This document shows positions 22,585 to 30,467 of a stretch of 41,851 bases of DNA, piece by piece. The notes under the pieces were generated by a model that ran no database searches, was not told the DNA's origin, and worked only from the letters and a program-made list of their open reading frames with translations. Position 1 is the first letter of the stretch, and each line of letters opens with the position of its first letter. This stretch comes from an uncultured Saprospiraceae bacterium (GTDB lineage: Bacteria > Bacteroidota > Bacteroidia > Chitinophagales > Saprospiraceae): NCBI GenBank assembly GCA_938028705.1, contig CALIZI010000207.1, positions 1 through 41,851 on the forward strand, given 5' to 3'. The position numbers and the translations under genes are program-made.

Positions 22585-24039
22585 ATGAAACTACACGAAG
22601 CAATAGAAAAATTATTACGACAGAAAGGTCGTCCAATGACTACCACCGAGATTGCAAATGAATTGAATCAGAATAAGTGGTATCAAAAAAAGGACGGCTC
22701 TGCAATTACTCCCTATCAAATTCATGGTAGAACATCGAATCTTCAGTATGCTGAAATATTCGATAGAGATGGCGCGACTGTTTCCCTAAAAGAACAACCA
22801 ACCATGAAAAATTTCCCACATCAATTCAACAACCTCGAAAAATTGTATGACGCACTCGTGGTAGCCAAGCAATTAACAGAAAACAACCAAGTACTTACTG
22901 ATAAAAATTACGGCGAAGCACTGACACGCGCAAAGATTTACACCTATCGGGATAAGACGCTTTCTGTAGATGATTTTTTGGAGAAAGAACAGCAAAAAAC
23001 GCCTTCAAACAGAGGTTCTCATACCGTTGCAAGAGATACACGTCGTCTTTTCGAGTTAATGAATTTTATAAATATTTCTTCCGATAAAAAGGCAACATTT
23101 AATCCGATATCGGAGCAACTTCTGCAAAGTAAATTACCGGAAGAACGACATGTAATTTGGCGAAATTCTATGTTCGATTTGACTTTAAAAGATACGGATA
23201 ATAACGCAAGTCATCCATATAGAATATTGCTCAAATTAGTTAATAATTTTCCCGGAATAGAAACAAAAAAACTCATGTTAGCATTAGCTGCAAAAGATGA
23301 TTCTGATAAAGAATTTGAACGCATCAACAAATTATCTGAACTTGATATTGAAGAAATTATAGAAAAAATCGGCACATCTAAATCAATGGCTGCCAATGCA
23401 GTAAAAGTCTTGCCCGGAATTGCCGAACAACTTGATGATATTGTTAGAATTTCCAATCGTGCTTATCCTGTCAGCAAAATTATCATTACTGAAGATGAAA
23501 TTCTGACAGAAAATTTAACCGAAAAAGAACGTTCCACTCATCGTAAAGTCACTGCGGCAGAGATTGCCAAAGACCCGATATTCAAAGTGACTTCTTCGCT
23601 GAATATTGATATTACCGATGCCATTAAAAAACGTCAGGAGAGACTTGCGGAACATCAGGAAATTGTACGGCTTTTAGCTTTGCTACATGAGAAGTGTGGT
23701 TTTCAACTTTTTGAAGGGAAATTTGACTGTCTCGCCGTAAAAGGTGATTTGGCACTACTTTATGAAGTCAAAACGATTCTCGAAAATGCTTATGACCAAG
23801 AAAAGCAAACCGTCAAGGGTTTCGGGCAGTTGAAATATTACCGATTTTCGATAGTAGAAAAGGAAATGGGTTTATCGAATATTCGTGAATTATTGGTCTT
23901 TTCCCGAAAACCACGTATCAATATTATTGAATTTTGTGTGGCAGAAAATATCGCAGTAATATGGAGAACAGGTAATACTTTTCAGATTTTTAATATTCAA
24001 AATAAGTGTGATGAAGCCTTTAATCCTGATGAATTATGA
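22585..24039 (+). CDS. Restriction endonuclease with HARE-HTH and PD-(D/E)XK domains
   Basis: 484 residues. The N-terminal 70 residues are a HARE-HTH domain (MKLHEAIEKLLRQKGRPMTT, then TPYQIHGRTSN), a winged helix shared by ASXL proteins, RNA polymerase delta subunit and some restriction enzymes. A central region of unknown fold follows. The C-terminus has D381 in KFDCLAVKGD and E394-V-K396 in LLYEVKT, then GFGQLKYYRF: a PD-(D/E)XK catalytic core. With the two methylases it completes a type II-like restriction-modification operon. HARE-HTH was predicted to sense modified bases, so a modification-dependent component cannot be excluded. Confidence 0.8.
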   Translation: MKLHEAIEKLLRQKGRPMTTTEIANELNQNKWYQKKDGSAITPYQIHGRTSNLQYAEIFDRDGATVSLKEQPTMKNFPHQFNNLEKLYDALVVAKQLTENNQVLTDKNYGEALTRAKIYTYRDKTLSVDDFLEKEQQKTPSNRGSHTVARDTRRLFELMNFINISSDKKATFNPISEQLLQSKLPEERHVIWRNSMFDLTLKDTDNNASHPYRILLKLVNNFPGIETKKLMLALAAKDDSDKEFERINKLSELDIEEIIEKIGTSKSMAANAVKVLPGIAEQLDDIVRISNRAYPVSKIIITEDEILTENLTEKERSTHRKVTAAEIAKDPIFKVTSSLNIDITDAIKKRQERLAEHQEIVRLLALLHEKCGFQLFEGKFDCLAVKGDLALLYEVKTILENAYDQEKQTVKGFGQLKYYRFSIVEKEMGLSNIRELLVFSRKPRINIIEFCVAENIAVIWRTGNTFQIFNIQNKCDEAFNPDEL

Positions 24040-24080
24040 AAATTATTTTACACAAAAACTACTCAATAAAAAATCCGCAA

Positions 24081-24112
24081 AAATCCACGTTCCCATCACG
24101 CTAATTTAGCAC
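24081..24112 (+). repeat. Dispersed leader repeat before the second NeuB-type gene
   Basis: Close match to 19678-19708 and weaker match to 10844-10874. It is followed by a CA-rich tract (AACGATACAACAATACAACA and similar) up to the ATG at 24149. The restriction-modification block lies exactly between this copy and the one before the glycosyltransferase with its gene. Confidence 0.65.
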
Positions 24113-24148
24113 TACAACACAACGATACAACAATACAACAACACAATT

Positions 24149-25213
24149 ATGAAAACCATCACATTCGCTAACCGCACCATTGGTGACGGACACCCATTAT
24201 ACTACATCGCCGACATCGGTGCCAACCACGAAGACGACCTTGACCGCGCCCGTATGCTCATCGAATTGGCAAAAGAATCCGGCGCAGACGCAGCCAAATT
24301 TCAAAACTTTCAGGCAGCCAAAATCGTCAGCGACTACGGCTTCAAATCGCTGGGCAAAACCGCCCACACCTCCGGCTGGAAAAAGAGCGTTTTCGAGGTC
24401 TTCGACGATGCCAGCATCAACAAAGACTGGACGGCAGCCCTCAAAGAAAAATGCGACGAAGTGGGCATAGATTACTTCACGAGTCCTTACGATACCGAGT
24501 CCGTTGATTTGGTGGAGCCGTATTTGGATGTCTATAAAATCGGTTCGGGCGACATCACCTGGCACGAAATGATACGCTACATTGCCAACAAAGGCAAGCC
24601 CGTCCTCATCGCCACCGGTGCGAGTCCGATGAACGAGGTCGAAATGGCGATGCAAGTCCTCCAAGAAATCACAGGCGACATCGTCCTCATGCAGTGCAAC
24701 ACCAACTACACCACTAATCCCGAAAAAATGCGCCACGTCAACCTCAACGTCCTCAAAGCCTACGCCGAAAAATTCCCCGACACGATACTCGGCTTATCCG
24801 ACCACACCGCCGGACACGCTAGCGTAGTCGCTGCGGTGGCACTTGGCGCACGCGTATTCGAAAAGCACTTCACCGACGACAATGACCGCATCGGACCCGA
24901 CCATCCATTTGCCATGAATCCAAAAAGTTGGCGAGCGATGGTCGATACCGCCAACGAAGCCTACGCCGCCCTCGGCGATGGCATCAAACGCATCGAAGAC
25001 AACGAAATCGGCGCGATACTCGTCCAACGTCGCTCGCTACGTGCTACGGCAGATTTACCCGTCGGAAAAGTTATCCAAAAAGCTGATTTAGAGGCACTTC
25101 GCCCGATTCCCGAAGATGGTTTGCCACCTTATAAAATTGATGAATTGGTCGGGAAAACATTGACGAAGGCATTGGTTTATGGTGAGCATATTACGATGAA
25201 TCACCTATCGTAA
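24149..25213 (+). CDS. Second NeuB/PseI-family nonulosonate synthase
   Basis: 354 residues. NeuB barrel plus SAF domain: IADIGANHEDDLDRA, KFQNFQA, YKIGSGDITW, ATGASPMNEVEMA, MQCNTNYT, GLSDHTAG and EKHFTDDNDRIGPDHPF, which has the standard E-K-H metal segment missing its lysine in the first copy. It is far from the copy at 2235 and has an insertion around residues 60-90. It would condense PEP with a 6-deoxy di-N-acetyl sugar if it is PseI, which the pseB, PseH-like and pseF neighbours suggest; its sequence does not clearly fall with known PseI, so the symbol is withheld. Leader is CA-rich, no Shine-Dalgarno. Confidence 0.85.
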   Translation: MKTITFANRTIGDGHPLYYIADIGANHEDDLDRARMLIELAKESGADAAKFQNFQAAKIVSDYGFKSLGKTAHTSGWKKSVFEVFDDASINKDWTAALKEKCDEVGIDYFTSPYDTESVDLVEPYLDVYKIGSGDITWHEMIRYIANKGKPVLIATGASPMNEVEMAMQVLQEITGDIVLMQCNTNYTTNPEKMRHVNLNVLKAYAEKFPDTILGLSDHTAGHASVVAAVALGARVFEKHFTDDNDRIGPDHPFAMNPKSWRAMVDTANEAYAALGDGIKRIEDNEIGAILVQRRSLRATADLPVGKVIQKADLEALRPIPEDGLPPYKIDELVGKTLTKALVYGEHITMNHLS

Positions 25214-25245
25214 TGCCTCCGTAGCATAAGCGTCTCGCTTGTGCA
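25214..25245. repeat. Post-stop palindrome after the second NeuB-type gene
   Basis: CATAAGCG-TCT-CGCTTGTG (about 25225-25243) is a near-perfect hairpin starting just after the stop codon. A related sequence (CCGTAGCACGGTGCTTCCAG) follows the ABC ATPase stop at 12176. Both look like single arms of the gene-end repeat family. Confidence 0.5.
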
Positions 25246-25261
25246 GTCACTACACATCAAA

Positions 25262-25858
25262 ATGCCAAATATCACATTATCCGGTTTTCATGGCACGAGC
25301 AAAATCAATGCAGAAAGTATCGTCAAAGGTGACTTTCGCTTGAGTTTGGGCGATGATGAATGGCTTGGTGACGGTGTGTATTTCTTTACCGAAGGCATAC
25401 CGCCCACACCACAACTTCATGCGCGTAGGTGGGCAATTGCCTCGGCTTGGGATAAGTCAAAAGGTCAATTTTCCTATGATGAATACGCTGTTGTTAAGGC
25501 AGAAATTAACATGGACAAAAACAAACTGTTGGATTTAACAACACTTGAAGGAATCCGATTTTTTAATTATCTTCGTGATAGATACATCAAATTGGTGGCA
25601 AAAGACGGTGTACGATTGAGACGAGGTAGTTTTGAGGACGGACATGTTATCAATGATGCAAGAACTTATTTGAATATGAATATTGATGCAACGAAAGGCA
25701 ATTTTTACATCAAATTCAAAACCGAACGCATCTTTAATATCAATTTTCGCACACCTAATGCAACTATTTTAGCGGTATTCAACGTTAATATTATTGATAA
25801 GGATACTCGTTTAATTGTAAGTAAAGGTAAAATCACCGATGAAATTAGAAGATTATAA
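25262..25858 (+). CDS. ADP-ribosyltransferase-like (PARP-type fold) protein
   Basis: 198 residues from the ATG at 25262 (a GTG seven codons upstream is less likely). The N-terminus reads GFHGTSKINAESI then EWLGDGVYFF: a His-Gly-Thr motif followed by Gly-x-Tyr-Phe, the H and Y of the H-Y-E triad of PARP-like ADP-ribosyltransferases and related DUF3990-type proteins. The third acidic residue cannot be placed with certainty. The gene overlaps the next small gene by 20 bases, a layout typical of toxin-antitoxin pairs. I infer a toxin that modifies a host target or a small molecule, neutralised by the partner; neither is shown. Confidence 0.6.
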   Translation: MPNITLSGFHGTSKINAESIVKGDFRLSLGDDEWLGDGVYFFTEGIPPTPQLHARRWAIASAWDKSKGQFSYDEYAVVKAEINMDKNKLLDLTTLEGIRFFNYLRDRYIKLVAKDGVRLRRGSFEDGHVINDARTYLNMNIDATKGNFYIKFKTERIFNINFRTPNATILAVFNVNIIDKDTRLIVSKGKITDEIRRL

Positions 25859-26129
25859 AGAACAAATTGATGCCTATTTTGATAATGTTTCACCAAGTGA
25901 AGTTATCAAGAGATTTGAAGAATTGGGCTACGAATTTATCCCCATAGATACGCCCGAATTTGAAGATTTGCAATATACGTTTGTCAAAATTAATGATAAT
26001 TATAAAGGGGAAGATATTTGCAATTATGCTACTATGCTTGAGTCGAAGCCGGAATTAGTTGGTGAAAATATCGCTGCCGAACCTACTCCGACCTATTATT
26101 CGCCACCTCGCTATGTAGTTGCTGCCTAA
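25839..26129 (+). CDS. Small acidic partner of the ART-like protein
   Basis: 96 residues, not recognised. Acidic and helical at the start (EDYKEQIDAYFDNVSPSEVI), with a proline/tyrosine-rich tail (PTPTYYSPPRYVV). The ATG lies 20 bases inside the ART-like gene, so translation is coupled. Order toxin-then-antitoxin is less common than the reverse but known. An antitoxin role is inference from the overlap, size and charge. Confidence 0.55.
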   Translation: MKLEDYKEQIDAYFDNVSPSEVIKRFEELGYEFIPIDTPEFEDLQYTFVKINDNYKGEDICNYATMLESKPELVGENIAAEPTPTYYSPPRYVVAA

Positions 26130-26160
26130 TAATAGTGTTGTATTTATTTTCGTATATAAA

Positions 26161-26447
26161 AAATAATTTGACAAGTTCATTCCAAGAATAATAAAAGTAG
26201 TTGACACTTTTTTTGAAATTTAAAATGTAAAATAATAAATTTAAAATGTAAAAGTTCTTGTAGTACGTGTACAATACATTTTTATTTTTTAAAAATTTAA
26301 AAATCAGTAAAATAGAAATGTCTCGCGTTCACTCGCGTTCACTCGCGTTCTACAACTTTTACATTTTACATTTATTATTTTACATTTTACATTAATTTGC
26401 TTTAGACAGAAAAGGGTCAACTACTTTGATGAACTTGTCAATAATTT
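26161..26447. repeat. Large AT-rich inverted-repeat (MITE-like) element
   Basis: Outer arms: TTGACAAGTTCAT (26168-26180) with 26429-26441, and AAAGTAGTTGAC (26194-26205) with 26416-26427, both perfect. Inner arms of 35 bases at 26222-26256 and 26354-26388 differ at one position. The centre carries three tandem 10-base units CTCGCGTTCA-type at 26322-26350. It is about 287 bases, with no coding capacity. The start codon of the SecB-like gene is inside its right outer arm, so the element abuts or has replaced that gene's upstream region. Confidence 0.85.
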
Positions 26448-26845
26448 CATTAAAAGTTAGCCAAATGGACATCCGTTTATCCTCCACCGAAGTCATCAAA
26501 ATTGAAATGGTCGCGCATGAAGCCAATGAGGATGTTTCTTCCTTCGATTTGAATTACCGGACTGCCTATCCGCCCGGTCAACCGACGACTTTCTACATCG
26601 TTTTTTCACTCTATACACTTCAACCCGACCAATATGACCTCCGCTTAGAGTTCGTAGCACACTTCAAGACTTCCGAACCAACGAGTGATGCCTTTCGTGC
26701 TTCCAATTTTACGGACATCAACGCCCCTGCGATTGCATTTCCGTACCTGCGAAGTTACGTCTCCAACCTCACGATGCTTTCCGGCTACGAACCGCTGATG
26801 TTGCCTACGCTTAATTTCGCTAAATTGTACGAACAGAGGAGTTGA
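26429..26845 (+). CDS. SecB-like chaperone
   Basis: 138 residues from the ATG at 26429; an alternative start is the ATG at 26465. The C-terminal half shows SecB features: APAIAFPYLRSYVSNLTMLS and PLMLPTLNFAKLY, close to the (F/Y)ARxxISxLT and PxLPxxNF signatures. SecB holds preproteins or, in toxin-antitoxin-chaperone modules, protects an antitoxin. A MazF-type module follows after 50 bases, so a chaperone-assisted module is a real possibility, although canonical ones use HigB-HigA or MqsRA partners. The N-terminus overlaps the MITE-like element, so its first residues may be non-native. Confidence 0.75.
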   Translation: MNLSIISLKVSQMDIRLSSTEVIKIEMVAHEANEDVSSFDLNYRTAYPPGQPTTFYIVFSLYTLQPDQYDLRLEFVAHFKTSEPTSDAFRASNFTDINAPAIAFPYLRSYVSNLTMLSGYEPLMLPTLNFAKLYEQRS

Positions 26846-26849
26846 ATGA

Positions 26850-26880
26850 TTGAAAATACGCCTCAAAACGCTTATCTTAC
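26850..26880 (+). promoter_or_regulatory. Promoter of the first MazF module
   Basis: TTGA (26850-26853), 19 bases, TATCTTAC (26873-26880), 15 bases before the ATG at 26896. The fit to the phylum consensus is 6 of 8 at the -7 element. It suggests the module can be transcribed apart from the SecB-like gene. Confidence 0.45.
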
Positions 26881-26895
26881 AGAAAAATACATCGC

Positions 26896-27108
26896 ATGAC
26901 AGCTATTGAATTAAAAAACGAGTTGCACCAAATGATAGACGGACTTCAAGACACAGATATATTGGAGTATGTATATAAGGTGGTTCATACCGTTCAAACG
27001 AAAAGTCCAAACAAAGAAGACGCAACACTCACCCATTTTGCCAGTGAAAAAGTATTGGCAAAAGACTGGTTATCACCCATAGAAGATGAAGTATGGCAGG
27101 ATTTGTAA
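26896..27108 (+). CDS. Antitoxin of the first MazF module
   Basis: 70 residues. An amphipathic helical N-terminus (IELKNELHQMIDGLQDTDIL) and a C-terminal tail ending AKDWLSPIEDEVWQDL, a form seen in Bacteroidota antitoxins where the acidic-aromatic tail blocks the toxin. The MazF gene overlaps its end by 16 bases. The cognate relationship is inferred from overlap and size. Confidence 0.72.
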   Translation: MTAIELKNELHQMIDGLQDTDILEYVYKVVHTVQTKSPNKEDATLTHFASEKVLAKDWLSPIEDEVWQDL

Positions 27109-27425
27109 AAGGTGAAATCGTCATTGTGCCGTTTCCTTTTTCCGACCTTTCTTCAAGTAAAAGGCGACCTGCGATAGTGCTTGCTGATTTGCAGGGAGAC
27201 GACATTATTTTGTGCCAAATCACCAGTCAATTCAATGGCGATCCTTATGCCATACCAATCACTCAAAGCAATCTGAAAAGCGGAACATTGATAGCCAATT
27301 CCAATGTCCGACCCAACCGCATTTTTACCGCCGATTCCAATATCATTATCAAATCCGTAGGAGTCGTTGACGACCCAACTTTGGAAGATATAATTCAGGC
27401 AGTCATTGGTATTATCTCCATTTAA
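27093..27425 (+). CDS. MazF/PemK-family endoribonuclease toxin 1
   Basis: 110 residues. GEIVIVPFPFSDLSSSKRRPAIVLA is the N-terminal beta barrel of the PemK/MazF family, with the conserved R-P-A; ILCQITSQ and the GTLIANSNVRPNRIFT segment complete the core. It would cleave mRNA when its antitoxin is degraded. All motifs are intact. It is 39 bases before the GNAT gene of the sugar locus, so the module sits in the middle of set B. Confidence 0.85.
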   Translation: MAGFVKGEIVIVPFPFSDLSSSKRRPAIVLADLQGDDIILCQITSQFNGDPYAIPITQSNLKSGTLIANSNVRPNRIFTADSNIIIKSVGVVDDPTLEDIIQAVIGIISI

Positions 27426-27464
27426 ATCACAACACTCACCAGCGACAACACAACAACACGTCGA

Positions 27465-28010
27465 ATGATAAAAGGAAAAAAAGTAGCCTTCCGCGCCCTC
27501 GAACGTGAAGACCTCTCACTCATCCGCGATTGGCGTAATGTGCCTTACCTCCGCAAGCACTTCCGCGAACCCATGGAACTCAACATGCTCAATCAAGAAG
27601 CATGGCTACCGAAGGTAACGGCAAGCAAAAACGACTTCATGTTTATGGTCGAAGAACTCGCTACGGGCGAACCCGTCGGTGTAGTCGGACTGACCTATAT
27701 TAATTGGATAATTCGCAGTGGAGAGATTAGTTTGTATATCGGAAAAAACGAAAGCTATATCGACGACGAAGGGCTTGCCGAAGATGCAGTACGCCTTATC
27801 ATCAAATATGGTTTTGAGATTCTCAATTTGAATAAAATATGGACAGAACTCTACGAATTTGATACTAAAAAAATGGCGATTTACGAAAAATTCAATATGA
27901 ACCGCGACGGTGTATTGCGCGATAATTGTTTTTATAGAAATCGCTATTGGGATTCGTATTTGGTGTCTATTTTGAGAAAAGAATATACGACGGATGAGGA
28001 AAATACGTAA
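27465..28010 (+). CDS. GNAT N-acetyltransferase (PseH-like)
   Basis: 181 residues. GNAT fold: VAFRALEREDLSLIRDWRN at the start, GVVGLTYINW, SLYIGKNESY and the CoA-binding region DEGLAEDAVRLIIKYGFEIL. In the pseudaminic acid pathway PseH acetylates the 4-amino group of the UDP-sugar; context (pseB, pseF) makes this the likely role, but legionaminate and other amino-sugar N-acetyltransferases look alike. CA-rich leader, no Shine-Dalgarno. The stop codon is inside the left arm of the next repeat. Confidence 0.78.
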   Translation: MIKGKKVAFRALEREDLSLIRDWRNVPYLRKHFREPMELNMLNQEAWLPKVTASKNDFMFMVEELATGEPVGVVGLTYINWIIRSGEISLYIGKNESYIDDEGLAEDAVRLIIKYGFEILNLNKIWTELYEFDTKKMAIYEKFNMNRDGVLRDNCFYRNRYWDSYLVSILRKEYTTDEENT

Positions 28011-28065
28011 CACAGACATTCTTGTCTGTACAAACGCAGGCACAGACAGGAATGTCTGTGTTACG
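28006..28065. repeat. Gene-end inverted repeat with palindromic arms (ACAGAC type)
   Basis: The 24-base arms at 28006-28029 and 28042-28065 match at 23 of 24, with a 12-base loop. Each arm contains ACAGAC-N6-GTCTGT, its own hairpin, and the single mismatch falls in that hairpin's loop. The left arm includes the TAA stop of the GNAT gene (28008-28010); the right arm ends two bases before the next ATG. Confidence 0.85.
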
Positions 28066-28067
28066 AT

Positions 28068-28772
28068 ATGGCAAATTTACTAAAACAAAAATACCGTCGC
28101 GCTCGCCGTCTGGCTGAATTTTACAGTTTTTTCGGCAATCGCAAACTCATCTTGACAGCAAGTATGCCACGCTCGGCGAGTACATGGATGTATAATGTCA
28201 CCCGAATTTTGTTGGAACAGCAACATCCGAATCAAGTCAGTGCAGGTTGGGTAGCTGACTATAAAACGCTTGAAAAAAAGCCCGTTCACCTCATCAAAAT
28301 ACATCGTTTTGACAAGTATTGGGCGCATCGGGCAGATGTAGTTTTGTATTCGTACCGGGATGTACGGGATGCTTTTGCGAGTGCGATTCGCAAGTTTGAT
28401 ATAAAACCGAAAATGCAATTTTGTGAACAGTGGATTGAGGATGATATAGCTTGGAAAAACAAAGCGAACTGCGTGATGCGCTACGAAGATTTTGTAGAAA
28501 ATCAAGAAAATGAAATCCGAAAAATAGCTAATACATTAGAAGTAGAAAATTATTCCGTAGAAAATATCCTCCAACAAATAGCTGACCTTAAAAGCACTGT
28601 ACTATCGAAAGAAAAACAACACGACACACAATCCCTTTTTCATGAAAATCACGCTACTACCAAAGGCGGTCATGGCAATTGGTCTAATGAAATCAACGGC
28701 GAATTATTACAACAAATAGAGAATGAATTTGAAGATTGGTTTAAGAATAATGATTATATGATTAATTTATGA
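28068..28772 (+). CDS. PAPS-dependent sulfotransferase-like protein
   Basis: 234 residues. ASMPRSASTWMYNV (31-44) is the 5'-phosphosulfate binding loop of the sulfotransferase P-loop fold and YRDVRDAFAS (96-105) the 3'-phosphate site. GGHGNWSNEI near residue 205 matches the third PAPS-binding region. It would add sulfate to a glycan or other hydroxyl, cytoplasmic. It fits between the GNAT enzyme and pseF. Its 3' end overlaps the converging minus-strand gene by 11 bases. Confidence 0.78.
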   Translation: MANLLKQKYRRARRLAEFYSFFGNRKLILTASMPRSASTWMYNVTRILLEQQHPNQVSAGWVADYKTLEKKPVHLIKIHRFDKYWAHRADVVLYSYRDVRDAFASAIRKFDIKPKMQFCEQWIEDDIAWKNKANCVMRYEDFVENQENEIRKIANTLEVENYSVENILQQIADLKSTVLSKEKQHDTQSLFHENHATTKGGHGNWSNEINGELLQQIENEFEDWFKNNDYMINL

Positions 28773-29766
28773 TTTGTTGAAATTCTTTGGCTAAAATTGT
28801 CGTGAGAATCTCCGCCCCTTCTGCATTAAGATGTCTCCAATCGTGAAGATGCTCCAACTCATATAATGCCGGATAATGATAAGGCGAAGAAATATCTATT
28901 TTATAAGGTGTTTCTATGGTATTATATAAGGGTAAAATGCCCTCATTGAGTGGTGGCTTTAAAAAAATAAGTTGAATGTTTTTTGCTTTAGCTTTTTTGA
29001 TAATTTGATGAATTTTGGTCAGATAAGTCGGACTGACTTCGTAAAAATCCAAGCCGTTTTTATACTCCTCACAAATCAAATTATGGTGTTTTTCAATTTT
29101 GGGAATGTTGAGTCGTTGGGCTTCGATGTCATCTAAATTGGCATAACCGTCTTGATATTTGCCAAGTATTTTTTCTGTTTGAAGTGGCTGCGTATTAGGA
29201 GAAAATCTAGGGAAAATCATTTCTGCCCGTATCAATCTACTAAAATAGCTAATACAATAATTTTGTGTTGCACCGTATTCTTTCTGTTCCAAAGCCCCTC
29301 TGAATCCGAGATTAAAATAACTAAAATTTAAATAATATTTTGAACGGAGATTGGTGCGATGTGAGTTTTGTAAATCTTTTATTTTATCCAATTCAAAAAT
29401 AATATACTTTATTTTTGGCTTGGGTTTTTCCAAAAAATGCTCCAGTAAATAACAACTTTCGGGAGGCCACATACCTTGTACACCAAGATTAAAAGAACGT
29501 GTTTTGCCTACATTCAAACTATCAAATAAAGCGGGTATCACTTGATGAAAAATACGACTTGAACCAATAAAATATGTATTATAATCAGTGTTGTTTTGTT
29601 CCAAATAATTCATTTTTGTCACCATACCCCGATTGCCCCAATAGTACGGTAAACCATAATCAGAAAAAGAAAGCAATATCAGCATGGATACCGTAAATAC
29701 TAATATTTTAAATACAAATTTTATCACAATAAATATTTCGATAAACAAGTCGGACAAATGTAACAC
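28762..29766 (-). CDS. Membrane-anchored SGNH-like hydrolase/acyltransferase
   Basis: Up to 334 residues, the only convincing minus-strand gene. One transmembrane helix near residues 12-34, then a periplasmic domain: TYFIGSSRIFHQ (GSS 68-70) is like SGNH block I and DWRHLNAEGA (D309, H312) is the C-terminal Asp-x-x-His catalytic pair. Proteins of this design O-acetylate or deacetylate exported glycans. The annotated start is only six bases from the divergent pseF ATG, so an inner start (Met28 or Met48) may be the true one; the first leaves the helix largely intact, the second would delete it. Confidence 0.68.
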   Translation of the reverse strand: MLHLSDLFIEIFIVIKFVFKILVFTVSMLILLSFSDYGLPYYWGNRGMVTKMNYLEQNNTDYNTYFIGSSRIFHQVIPALFDSLNVGKTRSFNLGVQGMWPPESCYLLEHFLEKPKPKIKYIIFELDKIKDLQNSHRTNLRSKYYLNFSYFNLGFRGALEQKEYGATQNYCISYFSRLIRAEMIFPRFSPNTQPLQTEKILGKYQDGYANLDDIEAQRLNIPKIEKHHNLICEEYKNGLDFYEVSPTYLTKIHQIIKKAKAKNIQLIFLKPPLNEGILPLYNTIETPYKIDISSPYHYPALYELEHLHDWRHLNAEGAEILTTILAKEFQQIIN

Positions 29767-29772
29767 TATTAT

Positions 29773-30462
29773 ATGAAATCAGTTTGTATCATTCCTGCAC
29801 GTGGCGGCAGCAAGCGCATACCACGCAAAAATATCAAACCATTTCTGGGCAAACCAATTATTTATTACTCCATTCGCGCAGCATTGGATACGGGGATGTT
29901 TGATGAAGTGATGGTTTCTACGGACGATGCTGAGATTGCCGAAGTCGCGAAGAGTTACGGTGCGACTGTTCCGTTTTTTCGCAGTGAAAAAAATGCGGAT
30001 GATTACGCGACAGTAGCACATGTACTGAATGAAGTCTTGGGCGAGTACAAAGCCGCCGGACGCGAGTTTGATTATATGTGCTGCATCTATCCGACTGCAC
30101 CATTCGTAACTTCGGAGCGTGTAGGCGAAGCCATGAAGACCTTGATTGACAATGAATTGGAAGGCGTAGTTCCTGTCTTGAAATTTTCATTTCCCGTACA
30201 ACGTGCAGTCCGCATCAATGACGCGGGCTACCTCTACATGCCCACGCCCGAACACTACAATACTCGCTCACAAGACCTCGAACCGACTTATCACGACAGT
30301 GGTTCGTTTTATTGTTTGGAAATTAAAAGTTTCCTCGAACAACAAATTCTTTATCCGAAAAAAGCCATGCCCTTAATTCTAAAAGAAAGCGAAGTGCAAG
30401 ACATTGATACGCTCGAAGATTGGCAAGTGGCGGAGTTTAAGATGGAGTTTTATAAGCGGTAG
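29773..30462 (+). CDS. pseF: Pseudaminic acid cytidylyltransferase (PseF)
   Basis: 229 residues. CMP-sugar synthetase with IIPARGGSKRIPRKNIKPF at the N-terminus and the PseF-typical GKPIIYYSI, FDEVMVSTDD, AEVAKSYGATVPFFRS and DDYATVAHVL. It activates pseudaminic acid with CTP. It is clearly different from the set A synthetase at 7078, so the cell appears to make two CMP-nonulosonates. Full length, motifs intact. It stands back to back with the SGNH gene. Confidence 0.88.
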   Translation: MKSVCIIPARGGSKRIPRKNIKPFLGKPIIYYSIRAALDTGMFDEVMVSTDDAEIAEVAKSYGATVPFFRSEKNADDYATVAHVLNEVLGEYKAAGREFDYMCCIYPTAPFVTSERVGEAMKTLIDNELEGVVPVLKFSFPVQRAVRINDAGYLYMPTPEHYNTRSQDLEPTYHDSGSFYCLEIKSFLEQQILYPKKAMPLILKESEVQDIDTLEDWQVAEFKMEFYKR

Positions 30463-30467
30463 GGGAG

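Noticed and set aside
24197-24736. 179-codon minus-strand frame over the second NeuB-type gene
   Set aside because: Val/Gly/Phe-rich shadow frame opposite a fully conserved gene.
26322-26350. CRISPR-like short tandem repeat
   Set aside because: Three adjoining 10-base units without spacers, in the loop of a MITE-like element; no cas genes nearby.
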